Origin: an uncultured Bryobacteraceae bacterium
GTDB taxonomy: Bacteria > Acidobacteriota > Terriglobia > Bryobacterales > Bryobacteraceae
Direction of reading: 5' to 3'
NCBI GenBank assembly: GCA_937920635.1
Contig: CAKZUE010000065.1
Location: 1 to 64,000 of the forward strand
DNA: 64,000 bases
The notes beneath the pieces were generated by a model. That model had not been told where the DNA came from and did not search any database. It saw only the letters and a program-made list of their open reading frames with translations. Both the position numbers and the translations under genes were made by a program. Within the stretch, counting starts at the first letter, position 1, and every line of letters starts with the position of its first letter. Shown in pieces: positions 52,660 to 61,241 of the stretch.

Positions 52660-52703
52660 TCCATCCGCCGCGGCGCAGCGACGCAGGCGGCGGGGGAGTG
52701 CGC

Positions 52704-52709
52704 TATGCT
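52704..52709 (+). promoter_or_regulatory. -10-like box TATGCT before lpxD, leaderless arrangement
   Basis: TATGCT ends 8 nt before the lpxD ATG at 52718. No Shine-Dalgarno site is present. Confidence 0.45.
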
Positions 52710-52717
52710 GGCCGCAA

Positions 52718-53767
52718 ATGCGGTTGAAAGAACTGGCTTTGCGGCTTGGCTGCGAACTGCGCGCAGTGCAGGCGGATGACGGAGAAAAAGAGATCACGGG
52801 CGTGGCGGGGATGGAGCATGCGGGGCCGTCGGAGCTCACGTTTCTGGCCAATCCGAAGTACGCCCACAAGGTGAAGAGCACGCGGGCGGGGGCGATCCTG
52901 GTTTCAGCCGCAACGGGCGGGCTGCACATTCCGGCGCTCGTGAGCGAGAACCCGTATCTGGACTTTGCGCGGGCGCTGGAGCTGTTCTACCAGCCGCCCG
53001 CGCCGAAGCCGGGCGTTCATCCGACGGCGGTGATCGCGGAGACGGCGAAGATCGGCGAAGGCGTTTCGATCGGCGCGTGCGCGGTGATCGGGGAGCGCGT
53101 GAAGATCGGGCGGGGGACGGTGATCCATCCGCTGGTGGTGGTGTACGAAGGGGCGGAGATCGGCGAAGACTGCGTGCTGCACGCGCACAGCTCGGTGCGG
53201 GAGCACTGCCGGCTGGGCAACCGCGTGGTGCTGCAAAACGGAGTGGTGATCGGGGGCGACGGCTTCGGATTTGCAAAGAAGAAGGACGGGACGCATTACA
53301 AGATCGTGCAGTCTGGGCCGGCGGTGCTCGAAGACGACGTGGAGGTGCAGACGCTGAGTTCGGTGGACCGGGCGACGGTGGGGGAGACGCGGGTGAAGCG
53401 CGGGGCGAAGATCGATTCGCTGGTGCAGGTGGGGCATGCGTGCGTGGTGGGGGAGGACAACATCATCTGCGCGCAGACGGGGCTCGCTGGGTCGAGCGTG
53501 CTGGGGAAGAACGTGCTGCTGGCGGGGCAGGTGGGGGTGTCAGGGCATCTGACGATTCACGACAACGTGGTGGTGTACGCGCAGAGCGGCATTGGCGGGG
53601 ACGTGGAGGCGGGGAGCGTGGTGTCGGGCTCGCCGGCGTTCGACGCGGCGCAATGGCGGCGGGCGGTGACGGCGTTTCCGCGGCTGCCGGAGCTCCTCAG
53701 GACGGTGCGAGAATTGGAAAAGCGCCTTGCGGCGCTGGAAAGCCGCGAAGGAAAGGACGAGGAATGA
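52718..53767 (+). CDS. lpxD: UDP-3-O-acylglucosamine N-acyltransferase
   Basis: A 349-residue enzyme that adds the N-linked acyl chain in lipid A synthesis. The N-terminal LpxD domain (LKELALRLGCEL, EITGVAGMEHAGPSELTFLA) leads to a left-handed beta-helix of hexapeptides (VHPTAVIAETAKIGEGVSIG, VIGERVKIGRGTVIHPLVVV). The catalytic His is in LVQVGHACVVG, and the FGFAKKKDGTHYKI insertion is typical. A C-terminal helix (LPELLRTVRELEKRLAALES) trimerises. It implies an LPS-bearing outer membrane. The gene is not in an lpxA/fabZ cluster; it is coupled by ATGA overlap to a LOG-family gene. ATG 52718 follows TATGCT by 8 nt. Confidence 0.95.
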   Translation: MRLKELALRLGCELRAVQADDGEKEITGVAGMEHAGPSELTFLANPKYAHKVKSTRAGAILVSAATGGLHIPALVSENPYLDFARALELFYQPPAPKPGVHPTAVIAETAKIGEGVSIGACAVIGERVKIGRGTVIHPLVVVYEGAEIGEDCVLHAHSSVREHCRLGNRVVLQNGVVIGGDGFGFAKKKDGTHYKIVQSGPAVLEDDVEVQTLSSVDRATVGETRVKRGAKIDSLVQVGHACVVGEDNIICAQTGLAGSSVLGKNVLLAGQVGVSGHLTIHDNVVVYAQSGIGGDVEAGSVVSGSPAFDAAQWRRAVTAFPRLPELLRTVRELEKRLAALESREGKDEE

Positions 53768-54552
53768 GGAAAAGCCGCCACATGAACCGCGCGCCTCTGG
53801 CTTATAAAAACGAGGCGTTTCTGGATAGCTGGAACGGCCGGGCGATCCGGATTCTGGCGGAATATCTGGAGCCGCTGGACCGTTTCAGCCGGGAAAAGAT
53901 CCGCGATACGGTGGTGTTTTTCGGCTCGGCGCGGATCACGGAAGACGGCCCGCAGGGGCGGTATTATCAGGAGGCGCGGGAGTTCGCGCGGCTGATCACG
54001 CAGTGGTCGAACGCGCTGGAGCCGCCGACGCGGCGGTTTGTGGTGTGCACGGGAGGGGGGCCGGGGATCATGGAGGCGGCCAACCGGGGAGCGCGGGACG
54101 CGGGGGGCAAGTCGATCGGACTGAACATCGCGCTGCCGCACGAGCAGTATCCCAATCCGTACATTTCGCCGGAATTGAACTTCGAATTCAACTACTTTTT
54201 CATGCGGAAGTTCTGGTTTGCGTACCTGGCGAAGGCGCTGATCGTGTTTCCGGGAGGGTTCGGGACGCTGGACGAGCTGACCGAGCTGCTGACGCTGGCG
54301 CAGACGCAAAAGCTCGAAAAAAAGATCATGATCATGCTGTACGGGGCGGATTACTGGCGGGAGATCATCAACTTTGATGCGCTGGCGCGGCACGGGATGA
54401 TCAGCCCGGAGGACCTGGAGCTGATGGACTTTGTCGACGACGTGCACACGGCGCTGGACCATCTGAAGACGTTTCTCACGGAGAATTACCTGCAACCGGA
54501 GCAGATCCGGGCGGCGGAAGAGATGCCGGACATCGCCAAGTCGCGGCTGTAA
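53764..54552 (+). CDS. LOG-family protein (lysine-decarboxylase-like Rossmann fold)
   Basis: A 262-residue cytosolic protein of the LOG (lonely guy) family, whose studied members are phosphoribohydrolases acting on nucleoside monophosphates. The signatures GGGPGIMEAANRGA and PGGFGTLDELTE are intact, separated by the usual distance, with the conserved FFMRKFWFAYLAKALIVFPG between. The N-terminal 60 residues (YKNEAFLDSWNGRAIRILAE, VVFFGSARI) are those of the longer bacterial group. The stop of lpxD overlaps this ATG (ATGA). ATG 53782 is a possible later start. The link to lipid A synthesis is positional only. Confidence 0.88.
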   Translation: MRKSRHMNRAPLAYKNEAFLDSWNGRAIRILAEYLEPLDRFSREKIRDTVVFFGSARITEDGPQGRYYQEAREFARLITQWSNALEPPTRRFVVCTGGGPGIMEAANRGARDAGGKSIGLNIALPHEQYPNPYISPELNFEFNYFFMRKFWFAYLAKALIVFPGGFGTLDELTELLTLAQTQKLEKKIMIMLYGADYWREIINFDALARHGMISPEDLELMDFVDDVHTALDHLKTFLTENYLQPEQIRAAEEMPDIAKSRL

Positions 54553-54590
54553 AGGCGCGGCGGCAGTGGCGGCAGGCGGCGGCAAGCAGG

Positions 54591-54596
54591 TACGCT
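54591..54596 (+). promoter_or_regulatory. -10-like box TACGCT before the PP2C operon, leaderless arrangement
   Basis: TACGCT ends 8 nt before the ATG at 54605 in the 52-bp gap after the LOG gene. No Shine-Dalgarno site is visible. Confidence 0.45.
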
Positions 54597-54604
54597 GAAT
54601 CGGG

Positions 54605-56596
54605 ATGCCCTCCCCAGGCTGGCTGAAAACGCTGCGCTCCGCGGGCTGGCTGGAGCTGCTGTTCGCGGCGGCGGTGGCGGCGAGTCTGGCCGCGCAGTGG
54701 CTGGCGCCGGGGCGGGCGGGCACGGTGCTGCTGCAACTGGCGGCGTTCACACTGGGCTTTCTGCTGGCGTGGCGCCACGGGCTGCGGCTGGTGCGGCGGC
54801 TGATCTGGCGGCTGCGGAACCGGCTGATCGTCGCCTACGTGTTCATCGCGGTGGTGCCGATGCTGATGCTGGCGGTGTTGACGCTGGCAGGGGCGTGGGT
54901 GGTGTCGGGGCAGATTGCCGCGTATCTGCTGAGCGTGGAGATGGGGCGGCGGGTGAACTCGCTGGAGATGACGGCGCGGTCGCTCGAGCGGGCGGCGCCG
55001 CAGGTGCGGGTGGAGGCGGTGCGGCGGGCGGGGTTTTTCATCCGCGACCGGTTTCCCGGGGCGGAGATTCTGCTGAAGGATGAACAGGGGCGCGAGGTCC
55101 GGTACCCGGAGGACGCGCGGCTGCCGCATCCGCCGGAGGGGCACGGGGCGCGAGCCGGGCTGCTGATCCACGAGGGGCGGTTCCACCTGTGGGCGCACGC
55201 AGGCGGGGAGCGGTCCGAGGTGGTGATCGTGGTGCCGGTGACGCAGGCGTTCCTGCAAGGGCTGGCGCCGGGGCTGGGCGTGATTCAGTTGACGCCGTTT
55301 TCAATCGAGCCGGGCGGCGTGCGGGCGATGCAGGTTGCGCTGCACCCGCCGCTCGATGAGGAGACGCCGGCGGGGGGCATGATTCCAGAGCCGGTCAATG
55401 TGCTGGACCTGCCGCTGAAGTGGGGCGTCTCGATGCCGGCGGCGATCTGGGAAAAGCCGGAGCGGGAGGCGACGGTGTTTCTGGGAGCGGCCACCCGGAT
55501 CAGCGGACCGCTGCGGATCATGTTCAGCGTGGACACGAGCAGCAGCGGGCCGACGATGCTGGTGCTGTTCACGACGGCGCTGATCGTGTTCTTCATTGTG
55601 GAGATCAGCTCGATCTGGATCGGGGTGTCGCTGTCGCGGACGATCACCTCGGCGGTGAACGACCTGTACGAGGCGACGGTGCGGATCCGCGGCGGAGATC
55701 TGAGCCACCGGATTCTGGTGACGGGCAACGATCAACTGGCGGAGCTGGGCACGTCGTTCAACATCATGGCGGGCAACCTGGAGCGGCTGCTCCAGGCGGA
55801 GAAGGAGCGGCAGCGGTTGCAGGCGGAGCTGGAGATTGCGCGCGAGGTGCAGTCGCAACTGCTGCCGAAGCCGATCACGCGCTTCGGAACGCTGCATCTT
55901 GCATCCGTGTGCAACGCGGCGCGGATGGTTTCGGGCGACTATTTCGACTACCAGCCGGTGAGCGAAGGGCGGCTGGCGGTGGCGCTGGGCGACGTGGCGG
56001 GCAAGGGCATTTCGGCGGCGCTGCTGATGGCGACGCTGCAATCGGCGATGCGGAGCCAGTTGCGGCAGTGCATGGAGGCGGCGGAGGCTGCGGCAGCGGG
56101 GCTGGGGGGCGGCTACGGACCGCCGGCGGTTTCGACGGCGCGGCTGGTGTCGAACCTGAACCAGCAGCTCTACGCTTCGACGGCGCCGGAGAAGTACGCG
56201 ACGTTCTTCTTCAGCGTTTACGATGAGGGGACGTCGGAGCTGGTGTATACGAACGCGGGTCATCTGCCGCCGCTGCTGGTGCGCAACGGCGAGGTGACGC
56301 GGCTGGACACGAACGGGATGGTGGTGGGCTGCTTCGCCGGAGCGCGCTATGGCGAGAGCCGCCTGAAACTCGAGCCCGGCGATCTGCTGGTGTGCTACAC
56401 GGACGGCGTGACGGAGCCGGAGAACGCCTACGGGGAGATGTTCGGCGAGCCGCGGCTGTGCGCGCTGCTGGCCGAGCATGCGGGGATGGACGTGGAAGAG
56501 CTGGGGCGGCTGATCGAAGAACAGGTGGCGCGGTGGACGGAGTCGACCGAGCTGCAGGACGACTTCACCCTGCTGCTGTTGCGCAAGACGGAGTGA
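54605..56596 (+). CDS. Membrane sensor with HAMP and SpoIIE/PP2C phosphatase domain
   Basis: A 663-residue signalling protein. Hydrophobic segments near the N-terminus (ELLFAAAVAASLAAQWL, TVLLQLAAFTLGFLLAW, LIVAYVFIAVVPMLMLAVLT) and at about 315-335 (LVLFTTALIVFFIVEISSIW) flank a periplasmic sensor region. HAMP follows (LSRTITSAVNDLYEATVRIR, GGDLSHRI), then a coiled linker (QRLQAELEIAREVQSQLLPK) and the SpoIIE PP2C domain with metal-binding Asp in VSGDYFDY, GDVAGKGISAALLMA, YTNAGHLPPLL and YTDGVTEPEN. Such proteins dephosphorylate anti-anti-sigma-type (STAS) partners; none is adjacent. First gene of a five-gene run whose later members overlap. Confidence 0.92.
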   Translation: MPSPGWLKTLRSAGWLELLFAAAVAASLAAQWLAPGRAGTVLLQLAAFTLGFLLAWRHGLRLVRRLIWRLRNRLIVAYVFIAVVPMLMLAVLTLAGAWVVSGQIAAYLLSVEMGRRVNSLEMTARSLERAAPQVRVEAVRRAGFFIRDRFPGAEILLKDEQGREVRYPEDARLPHPPEGHGARAGLLIHEGRFHLWAHAGGERSEVVIVVPVTQAFLQGLAPGLGVIQLTPFSIEPGGVRAMQVALHPPLDEETPAGGMIPEPVNVLDLPLKWGVSMPAAIWEKPEREATVFLGAATRISGPLRIMFSVDTSSSGPTMLVLFTTALIVFFIVEISSIWIGVSLSRTITSAVNDLYEATVRIRGGDLSHRILVTGNDQLAELGTSFNIMAGNLERLLQAEKERQRLQAELEIAREVQSQLLPKPITRFGTLHLASVCNAARMVSGDYFDYQPVSEGRLAVALGDVAGKGISAALLMATLQSAMRSQLRQCMEAAEAAAAGLGGGYGPPAVSTARLVSNLNQQLYASTAPEKYATFFFSVYDEGTSELVYTNAGHLPPLLVRNGEVTRLDTNGMVVGCFAGARYGESRLKLEPGDLLVCYTDGVTEPENAYGEMFGEPRLCALLAEHAGMDVEELGRLIEEQVARWTESTELQDDFTLLLLRKTE

Positions 56597-56602
56597 GCGG
56601 AG

Positions 56603-57613
56603 ATGACGCACGGGCGGAGAGCGCTGGTCCTGATCGCCGCGGTGCTCGCCACGCTGAGCCTGGGGACGCTGGGGTTCGCCACCATCGCGGATTTTCCGCT
56701 GGTGGACGCCGTGTACATGGCGATCATGACGATGACCACGGTGGGCTACGGAGAGATCCATCCACTGAGCCGCGAGGCGCGGATCTTCAACTCCGTGTAC
56801 ATGGTGCTGAGCGTCAGCATGATGCTGTCAGTGATCGGCGTGATGACGCAGACGATCCTGGAGGCGCAGTTCCGCGATGCTTTCGACCGGAGAAGGATGA
56901 GGAAAATGATCGAATCGCTGCGGGGGCATTACATCGTGTGCGGGTACGGGCGGGTGGGACGGGGAGCTGCCGCCGAACTGAGAAAGAGCGGCGAGAAGGT
57001 GGTGGTGGTAGACCGGGACGAGAAGCGGCTGGAGCTGGCGAGGAAACAGGGGTGCGCAGCACTGGCGGGAGACGCGACGTCGGACGACTCGCTGCGGGAG
57101 GCGGGGATTGAACGGGCGGCGGGGCTGGTGGCGGCGCTGAGCACGGACGCGGACAATCTGTTTGTGGTGATGTCGGCGAAAGCGCTGAACGCCGGGCTGC
57201 GGGTGGCGGCGCGCGCTTCCGACGAACCCACGGAGCAGAAGCTGGTGCGCGCGGGGGCGGACGCGGTGCTGGCGCCGTACAAGACCGCCGGGGCGCAACT
57301 GGCGCTCTCGCTGCTGAAGCCGCACGTGCGGCAGTTTCTCGACTTTGCGCTGTCGACGCCGGAATGGGACGTGCGCATCGAGCAGGTGGCGGTGGATGCG
57401 GCGAGCGATCTGGTGGGAAAATCGCTGGCGGAGGCGCGCATCCGGGGCGAGATGCAGGTGGTCGTACTGGCGATCCGCCGCGCGGGCGGCGGGATGGAGT
57501 TCAACCCGCCGGCGGCGGCGGCGATCGAAGCCGGAGACTGCCTGGTGGTGATGGGCGAGGCCGAGCCGCTGCGCCGTTTTGAGATCCGCGCCGCCGGAGG
57601 CCGCGAGCAATGA
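56603..57613 (+). CDS. Potassium channel with two RCK-like domains
   Basis: A 336-residue K+ channel protein of the two-helix type with cytosolic RCK domains. TM1 covers about 6-28, the pore helix and selectivity filter TMTTVGYGEIH are at 44-53, TM2 about 63-86. RCK_N starts with HYIVCGYGRVGRGAAAEL (Rossmann) and continues with VVVVDRDEKRLELARKQG; RCK_C ends the chain (EQVAVDAASDLVGKSLAEAR). NAD or a nucleotide likely gates it. It starts 6 bp after the PP2C gene and its stop overlaps nnr (ATGA). Cell-envelope signalling plus K+ flux may be co-regulated, an inference from the operon. Confidence 0.9.
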   Translation: MTHGRRALVLIAAVLATLSLGTLGFATIADFPLVDAVYMAIMTMTTVGYGEIHPLSREARIFNSVYMVLSVSMMLSVIGVMTQTILEAQFRDAFDRRRMRKMIESLRGHYIVCGYGRVGRGAAAELRKSGEKVVVVDRDEKRLELARKQGCAALAGDATSDDSLREAGIERAAGLVAALSTDADNLFVVMSAKALNAGLRVAARASDEPTEQKLVRAGADAVLAPYKTAGAQLALSLLKPHVRQFLDFALSTPEWDVRIEQVAVDAASDLVGKSLAEARIRGEMQVVVLAIRRAGGGMEFNPPAAAAIEAGDCLVVMGEAEPLRRFEIRAAGGREQ

Positions 57614-59082
57614 AGATCCTGACAGCGGAACAGATGCGGGAGATCGACCGGCGCACGATCGAAGCGGGCGTGCCGTCGATCGTGTTGATGGAGAACGCGG
57701 CGTGCCGGTTTGTGGAGTTTCTGGAGCGCGAGTATGAGCCGCTCAGGCATCAGCGGATCGTGGTGATCTGCGGCAAGGGCAACAACGGCGGCGATGGGAT
57801 GGCGATCGCGCGGCAACTGCATCTGCGGTTCCGTCCGCGGGCGCTGGACGTGGTGCTGGCATGGGCGCCGGAGGAGCTGCGGGGCGACGCGGAGATCAAC
57901 TACCGGATGCTGAAGGCGCTGGGGGTGGCGGTGCACCGCGAGATCACGCCCCCGATGCGGGCGGCCACGCTGGTGATCGACGCGCTGCTGGGCACGGGGC
58001 TGAGCGGGCCGGCGCGGGGCGCGGCGCTGGACTTCATTCACGAGATGAACCGCGGATTTCCGCGCGCGGAGGTGGTGAGCGTGGACATGCCGTCGGGGCT
58101 GTGCGAAGACGGCGAGAGCGTGCTGCCGGCGCACACGGTGACGTTCACGGCGCCGAAGGTGGAGCAGGTGCTGCCGCCGCTCTGCGACCGGGTGGGGCGG
58201 CTGCACGTTGTGCCGATCGGGACGCCGGAGGCGATGCTGGAGCAGGACGCGGGACTGTGGCTGGAGCTGATCGAGCCGCGCCGGTTCCGGCGGCTGTTCG
58301 AGCCGCGGCCGCGCGGGGCGCACAAAGGGGACTTCGGCCATGTGCTGGTGATCGGCGGCTGGGAGGGCAAGGGCGGCGCGGCGGCGATGGCGGGCTGGGC
58401 GGCGCTGAAAGCGGGCGCGGGACTGGTGACGGTGGCGTGCGCGGAGGCGGAGCGGAGGACGGTGACGTCGCTGGCGCCGGAGCTGATGACGCAGGGGCTG
58501 GGCGAGGATCCGGGAGACAAAGACGTGATTGCGCTGGGGCCGGGGCTGGGGCGGGATCCGGAGATGGTGTCGCTGGCGCAGCGGCTGTTTGCGCAGTCGG
58601 CGCTGCCGATGGTGTTGGACGCCGACGGGCTGAACGCGCTGGCGCGGACGCCGGTGCGCGGCCCGGGGCCGTGGCGCGTGCTGACGCCGCATCCGGGCGA
58701 GATGGCGAGGCTGGCCGGATGCACAAGCGTGGACATTCAGGCGGACCGGGTGGGGGTGGCGCGGCGGTTCGCGGGCGAGCGCCATGTGGTGCTGGCGCTC
58801 AAAGGGCAGCGCACGCTGATCGCGCACCCCGACGGGCGGGTGCAGGTGAACCCGACGGGGACGCCGGCGATGGCGACCGCCGGTTCCGGCGACGTGCTGA
58901 CGGGCATGATCGCCGGGCTGCTGGCGCAATGGCCGGACCGCCGCGAAGAGGCGCTGATGGCGGCGGTGTGGCTGCACGGGCGGGCCGGCGAGCTGGCGGC
59001 GGAGGCGGCCACGGAGTGGTGCGTCACGGCGACGGACCTGATCCGATATCTGCCTGAAGCGATCCGGGAAGCGGCCGGATGA
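57610..59082 (+). CDS. nnr: Bifunctional NAD(P)H-hydrate epimerase/dehydratase
   Basis: A 490-residue fusion that repairs hydrated NAD(P)H. Residues 1 to about 220 are the epimerase (YjeF_N): TAEQMREIDRRTIEAG, ICGKGNNGGDGMAIAR and VSVDMPSGL. Residues about 235-485 are the ADP-dependent dehydratase (YjeF_C): GHVLVIGGWEGKGGAAAMAG, VLTPHPGEMARL, and the nucleotide-site motif TAGSGDVLTGMIAGLLAQ. The fused form is typical (E. coli YjeF/NnrDE). It overlaps the upstream channel gene and tsaE by 4 bp each; nnr-tsaE adjacency is widespread in bacteria. Confidence 0.95.
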   Translation: MKILTAEQMREIDRRTIEAGVPSIVLMENAACRFVEFLEREYEPLRHQRIVVICGKGNNGGDGMAIARQLHLRFRPRALDVVLAWAPEELRGDAEINYRMLKALGVAVHREITPPMRAATLVIDALLGTGLSGPARGAALDFIHEMNRGFPRAEVVSVDMPSGLCEDGESVLPAHTVTFTAPKVEQVLPPLCDRVGRLHVVPIGTPEAMLEQDAGLWLELIEPRRFRRLFEPRPRGAHKGDFGHVLVIGGWEGKGGAAAMAGWAALKAGAGLVTVACAEAERRTVTSLAPELMTQGLGEDPGDKDVIALGPGLGRDPEMVSLAQRLFAQSALPMVLDADGLNALARTPVRGPGPWRVLTPHPGEMARLAGCTSVDIQADRVGVARRFAGERHVVLALKGQRTLIAHPDGRVQVNPTGTPAMATAGSGDVLTGMIAGLLAQWPDRREEALMAAVWLHGRAGELAAEAATEWCVTATDLIRYLPEAIREAAG

Positions 59083-59507
59083 GGACGCGCACCTTCACTA
59101 CGAGAAGCGAGGAGGAGACGATCGCGCTGGCGGCGGATCTGGCGCGGGAGTGGACGCCGCCGCGGTGCGTGCTGCTGATTGGGAATCTGGGCGCGGGCAA
59201 GACGACGTTTGCCAAGGGCGTGGCGGAGGGGCTGGGCGCGGCGCCGGCGGAGGAGATCTCGAGCCCGACCTTCGCGCTGATTCACGAGCACGGCGAGGGG
59301 CTGCTGTATCACGTGGATCTGTACCGGCTGGAGACGGAAGCGGAGGTGGCTTCGCTGGGGCTGGAGGAGATTCTGGCGCGGCAGGCGGTGGTTCTGCTGG
59401 AATGGGCGGAGCGGTTTCCGCGGCTGCTGCCGGAGGAGCGGGTCGAAGTGGTGATCGAACCGAGGGAGGATGAATCGCGTTGGATTGTAGTGAAGGAGCT
59501 GCCGTGA
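59079..59507 (+). CDS. tsaE: TsaE, ATPase for tRNA t6A modification
   Basis: A 142-residue ATPase that supports the TsaB/TsaD complex in making threonylcarbamoyladenosine at position 37 of tRNAs. The P-loop GNLGAGKTTF is at 35-44; SSPTFALIHEH and LYHVDLYRLE, both family signatures, follow, and LLEWAERFPRLLP near the C-terminus is conserved. Length is normal (E. coli YjeE 153). It overlaps nnr by 4 bp and the AI-2E gene by a GTGA junction. No tsaB or tsaD gene is in the window. Confidence 0.95.
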   Translation: MRTRTFTTRSEEETIALAADLAREWTPPRCVLLIGNLGAGKTTFAKGVAEGLGAAPAEEISSPTFALIHEHGEGLLYHVDLYRLETEAEVASLGLEEILARQAVVLLEWAERFPRLLPEERVEVVIEPREDESRWIVVKELP

Positions 59508-60622
59508 GCGGCGCAGAGAAGAGCCGGAGCGGGCTGTATGCACTGGGCGCGCTGGCGATCCTGAGCGCCGTGTTGGTGGGGCTGATGCTGTGGCCGTTTG
59601 TGCGGCCGCTGGCCTTTGCGGCGGTGCTGGCGGTGGCCTTCGAGCCGCTGTATGAGAAGCTGCTGCGGTGGCTGCGCTCGTCCGCGGCGGCGGCTCTGAC
59701 GGCGACGCTGGTGATCCTGCTGCTGGTGCTGGCGCCGCTGGCGGTGATCGGGGTGAACGTGATTCAGGAAGCAGGCGGGTTATACCAGAGCCTGGCGAGG
59801 CACACTTCGGAGCAGGGCGGTTGGGCGGCGTGGCTGGCTTCACTGGTGGAGCAGCCGGTGCAGTGGACTGCGCAGAAGACGGGGCTGCCGGCGCCGGACG
59901 TGAAAGCGGCGCTGCTCGAGCAGGCGCAGACGGTGGTGAAGGTGCTGGGAAGCTGGGGCGCGGCGCTGCTGGCCAATATCACGGCGACGTTGGGCAATGC
60001 GCTTCTTTCAGTGTTCATTCTATTCTTCCTGTTCCTGGAGGGGCCGAAAATCCGGGACGGGTTCTACGCATGGTCGCCGCTGGAGCCGGAGAAAACGGCG
60101 GCGTTGCTGGCGGCGATCCGCGATTCGATCGTGGCGAACTTTCACGGGATGGCGGCGGTGGCGGTCTCACAGGGCGCGCTGACGTCGATTGGATTCCTGA
60201 TTGCAGGAGTTCCGGGGCCGGTTTTCGCAGGCGCGGCAGCGGGAGTATGCTCGCTGATTCCGGTGGTGGGCACGGCGCTGGTGTGGCTGCCGGCGGCGGC
60301 GATTCTGCTGTTTCAGGGCTCGTGGGGCAAGGCGCTGTTTCTGGTGTTGTGGGGCGCGGTGGTGGTGGGGATGTCGGACAATTTTGTGCGGCCGTGGGTG
60401 CTGAGCGGGCGCACGGGGATGAACGGGCTGGTGATCTTTTTCTCGCTGATGGGCGGGATGCAGGTGTTCGGGGCGATCGGGCTGTTTGCGGGGCCGGTGA
60501 TTGTGTCTGCGGCGGCGGCGGTGTTCCGGATGCTGCGGGAACAATACGCGGCGCCGCCGGTGGTCATTTCTTCGGCGGAGGCTGCGGCTCGCCCACCCGC
60601 CCCGGCTTCTCCCCCGGCTTGA
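59504..60622 (+). CDS. AI-2E/PerM-family membrane transporter
   Basis: A 372-residue membrane protein of the AI-2E (PerM) family. Helices include ALGALAILSAVLVGLMLWPF, LTATLVILLLVLAPLAVIGV, LGNALLSVFILFFLFLEGP, GALTSIGFLIAGVPGPVFAG, CSLIPVVGTALVWLPAAAIL and GLVIFFSLMGGMQVFGAIGL. SLIPVVG and GMQVFGAIGLFAGP are family motifs. Substrates vary; autoinducer-2 export is shown only for a few members, others transport ions or organic solutes. The start is GTG 59504, overlapping the tsaE stop (GTGA), with AAGGAG 7 nt upstream. The last 59 bp overlap the convergent coiled-coil gene. Confidence 0.87.
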   Translation: MSGAEKSRSGLYALGALAILSAVLVGLMLWPFVRPLAFAAVLAVAFEPLYEKLLRWLRSSAAAALTATLVILLLVLAPLAVIGVNVIQEAGGLYQSLARHTSEQGGWAAWLASLVEQPVQWTAQKTGLPAPDVKAALLEQAQTVVKVLGSWGAALLANITATLGNALLSVFILFFLFLEGPKIRDGFYAWSPLEPEKTAALLAAIRDSIVANFHGMAAVAVSQGALTSIGFLIAGVPGPVFAGAAAGVCSLIPVVGTALVWLPAAAILLFQGSWGKALFLVLWGAVVVGMSDNFVRPWVLSGRTGMNGLVIFFSLMGGMQVFGAIGLFAGPVIVSAAAAVFRMLREQYAAPPVVISSAEAAARPPAPASPPA

Positions 60623-61229
60623 GCAGCGTGGGTTTTTTCTTGCCGGGCGCGACGCCTTCCTTTTCCGATTCGATCCGCTTGCGCTCTTTTTCGAGTTCGG
60701 CCTTGCGCTCGGGCGCAAGCAGTTCCTCGCGCTCCTGGCGGAGCGCCTTTTCCTTGTCCTGGACGGAGAGCGTGCGCTCCTTGATGTCCTGTTCGTTCAT
60801 CTCGATGCTGTCGCGGAGGGTCTCGATCGCCTGTTCGAGGGCGAACTGATAGCGGGCGCGGTCGGGCTCGTCTCTTTCCGCCATGGATTCGAGTTTGGCC
60901 AGCAGCTCTTTCTGCGCGCTGACGACGCCGTCGAGCTTCTCGAGCGGCTTCTGGCGGCGGATGGCATCATCGATGTTCATGTCGATGGCTTCCATGATCT
61001 GGGTGACCTGCTCGAGGGTGTCGTGGATGAGGCCGCTGCGTCCGGTCTGGCGCTTGGCGAAGAGCTGCTCGAGCATGTCGACGCGCTGGCGGGCGAACTT
61101 CAGATAAAGCTGGAGGCGCGGCTCGGGCTCCTGCACGAGCCGGAGCTGCTCGACCTCATCGGGGGTGAGGAAATCGCGCTGCGCCATCGCAGGCAGGCAG
61201 GCGAGGATGAGCCAGAGAAGCCAACGCAT
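60564..61229 (-). CDS. Exported coiled-coil protein of the TPR operon
   Basis: A 221-residue protein with a signal peptide (MRWLLWLILACLPAMAQ), a helical charged core (PRLQLYLKFARQRVDMLEQL, LEKLDGVVSAQKELLAKLES) and a Lys/Glu-rich then Pro-rich tail (KKKPTLLKPGEKPGRVGEPQ). No family is recognised. It is the last of three exported proteins transcribed together (TPR, 146-residue and this one). Its last 59 bp overlap the convergent AI-2E gene, so one or both reading frames tolerate antisense coding; the Pro-rich tail is the part that overlaps. Confidence 0.72.
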   Translation of the reverse strand: MRWLLWLILACLPAMAQRDFLTPDEVEQLRLVQEPEPRLQLYLKFARQRVDMLEQLFAKRQTGRSGLIHDTLEQVTQIMEAIDMNIDDAIRRQKPLEKLDGVVSAQKELLAKLESMAERDEPDRARYQFALEQAIETLRDSIEMNEQDIKERTLSVQDKEKALRQEREELLAPERKAELEKERKRIESEKEGVAPGKKKPTLLKPGEKPGRVGEPQPPPKK

Positions 61230-61241
61230 ACGGAGACTCCT

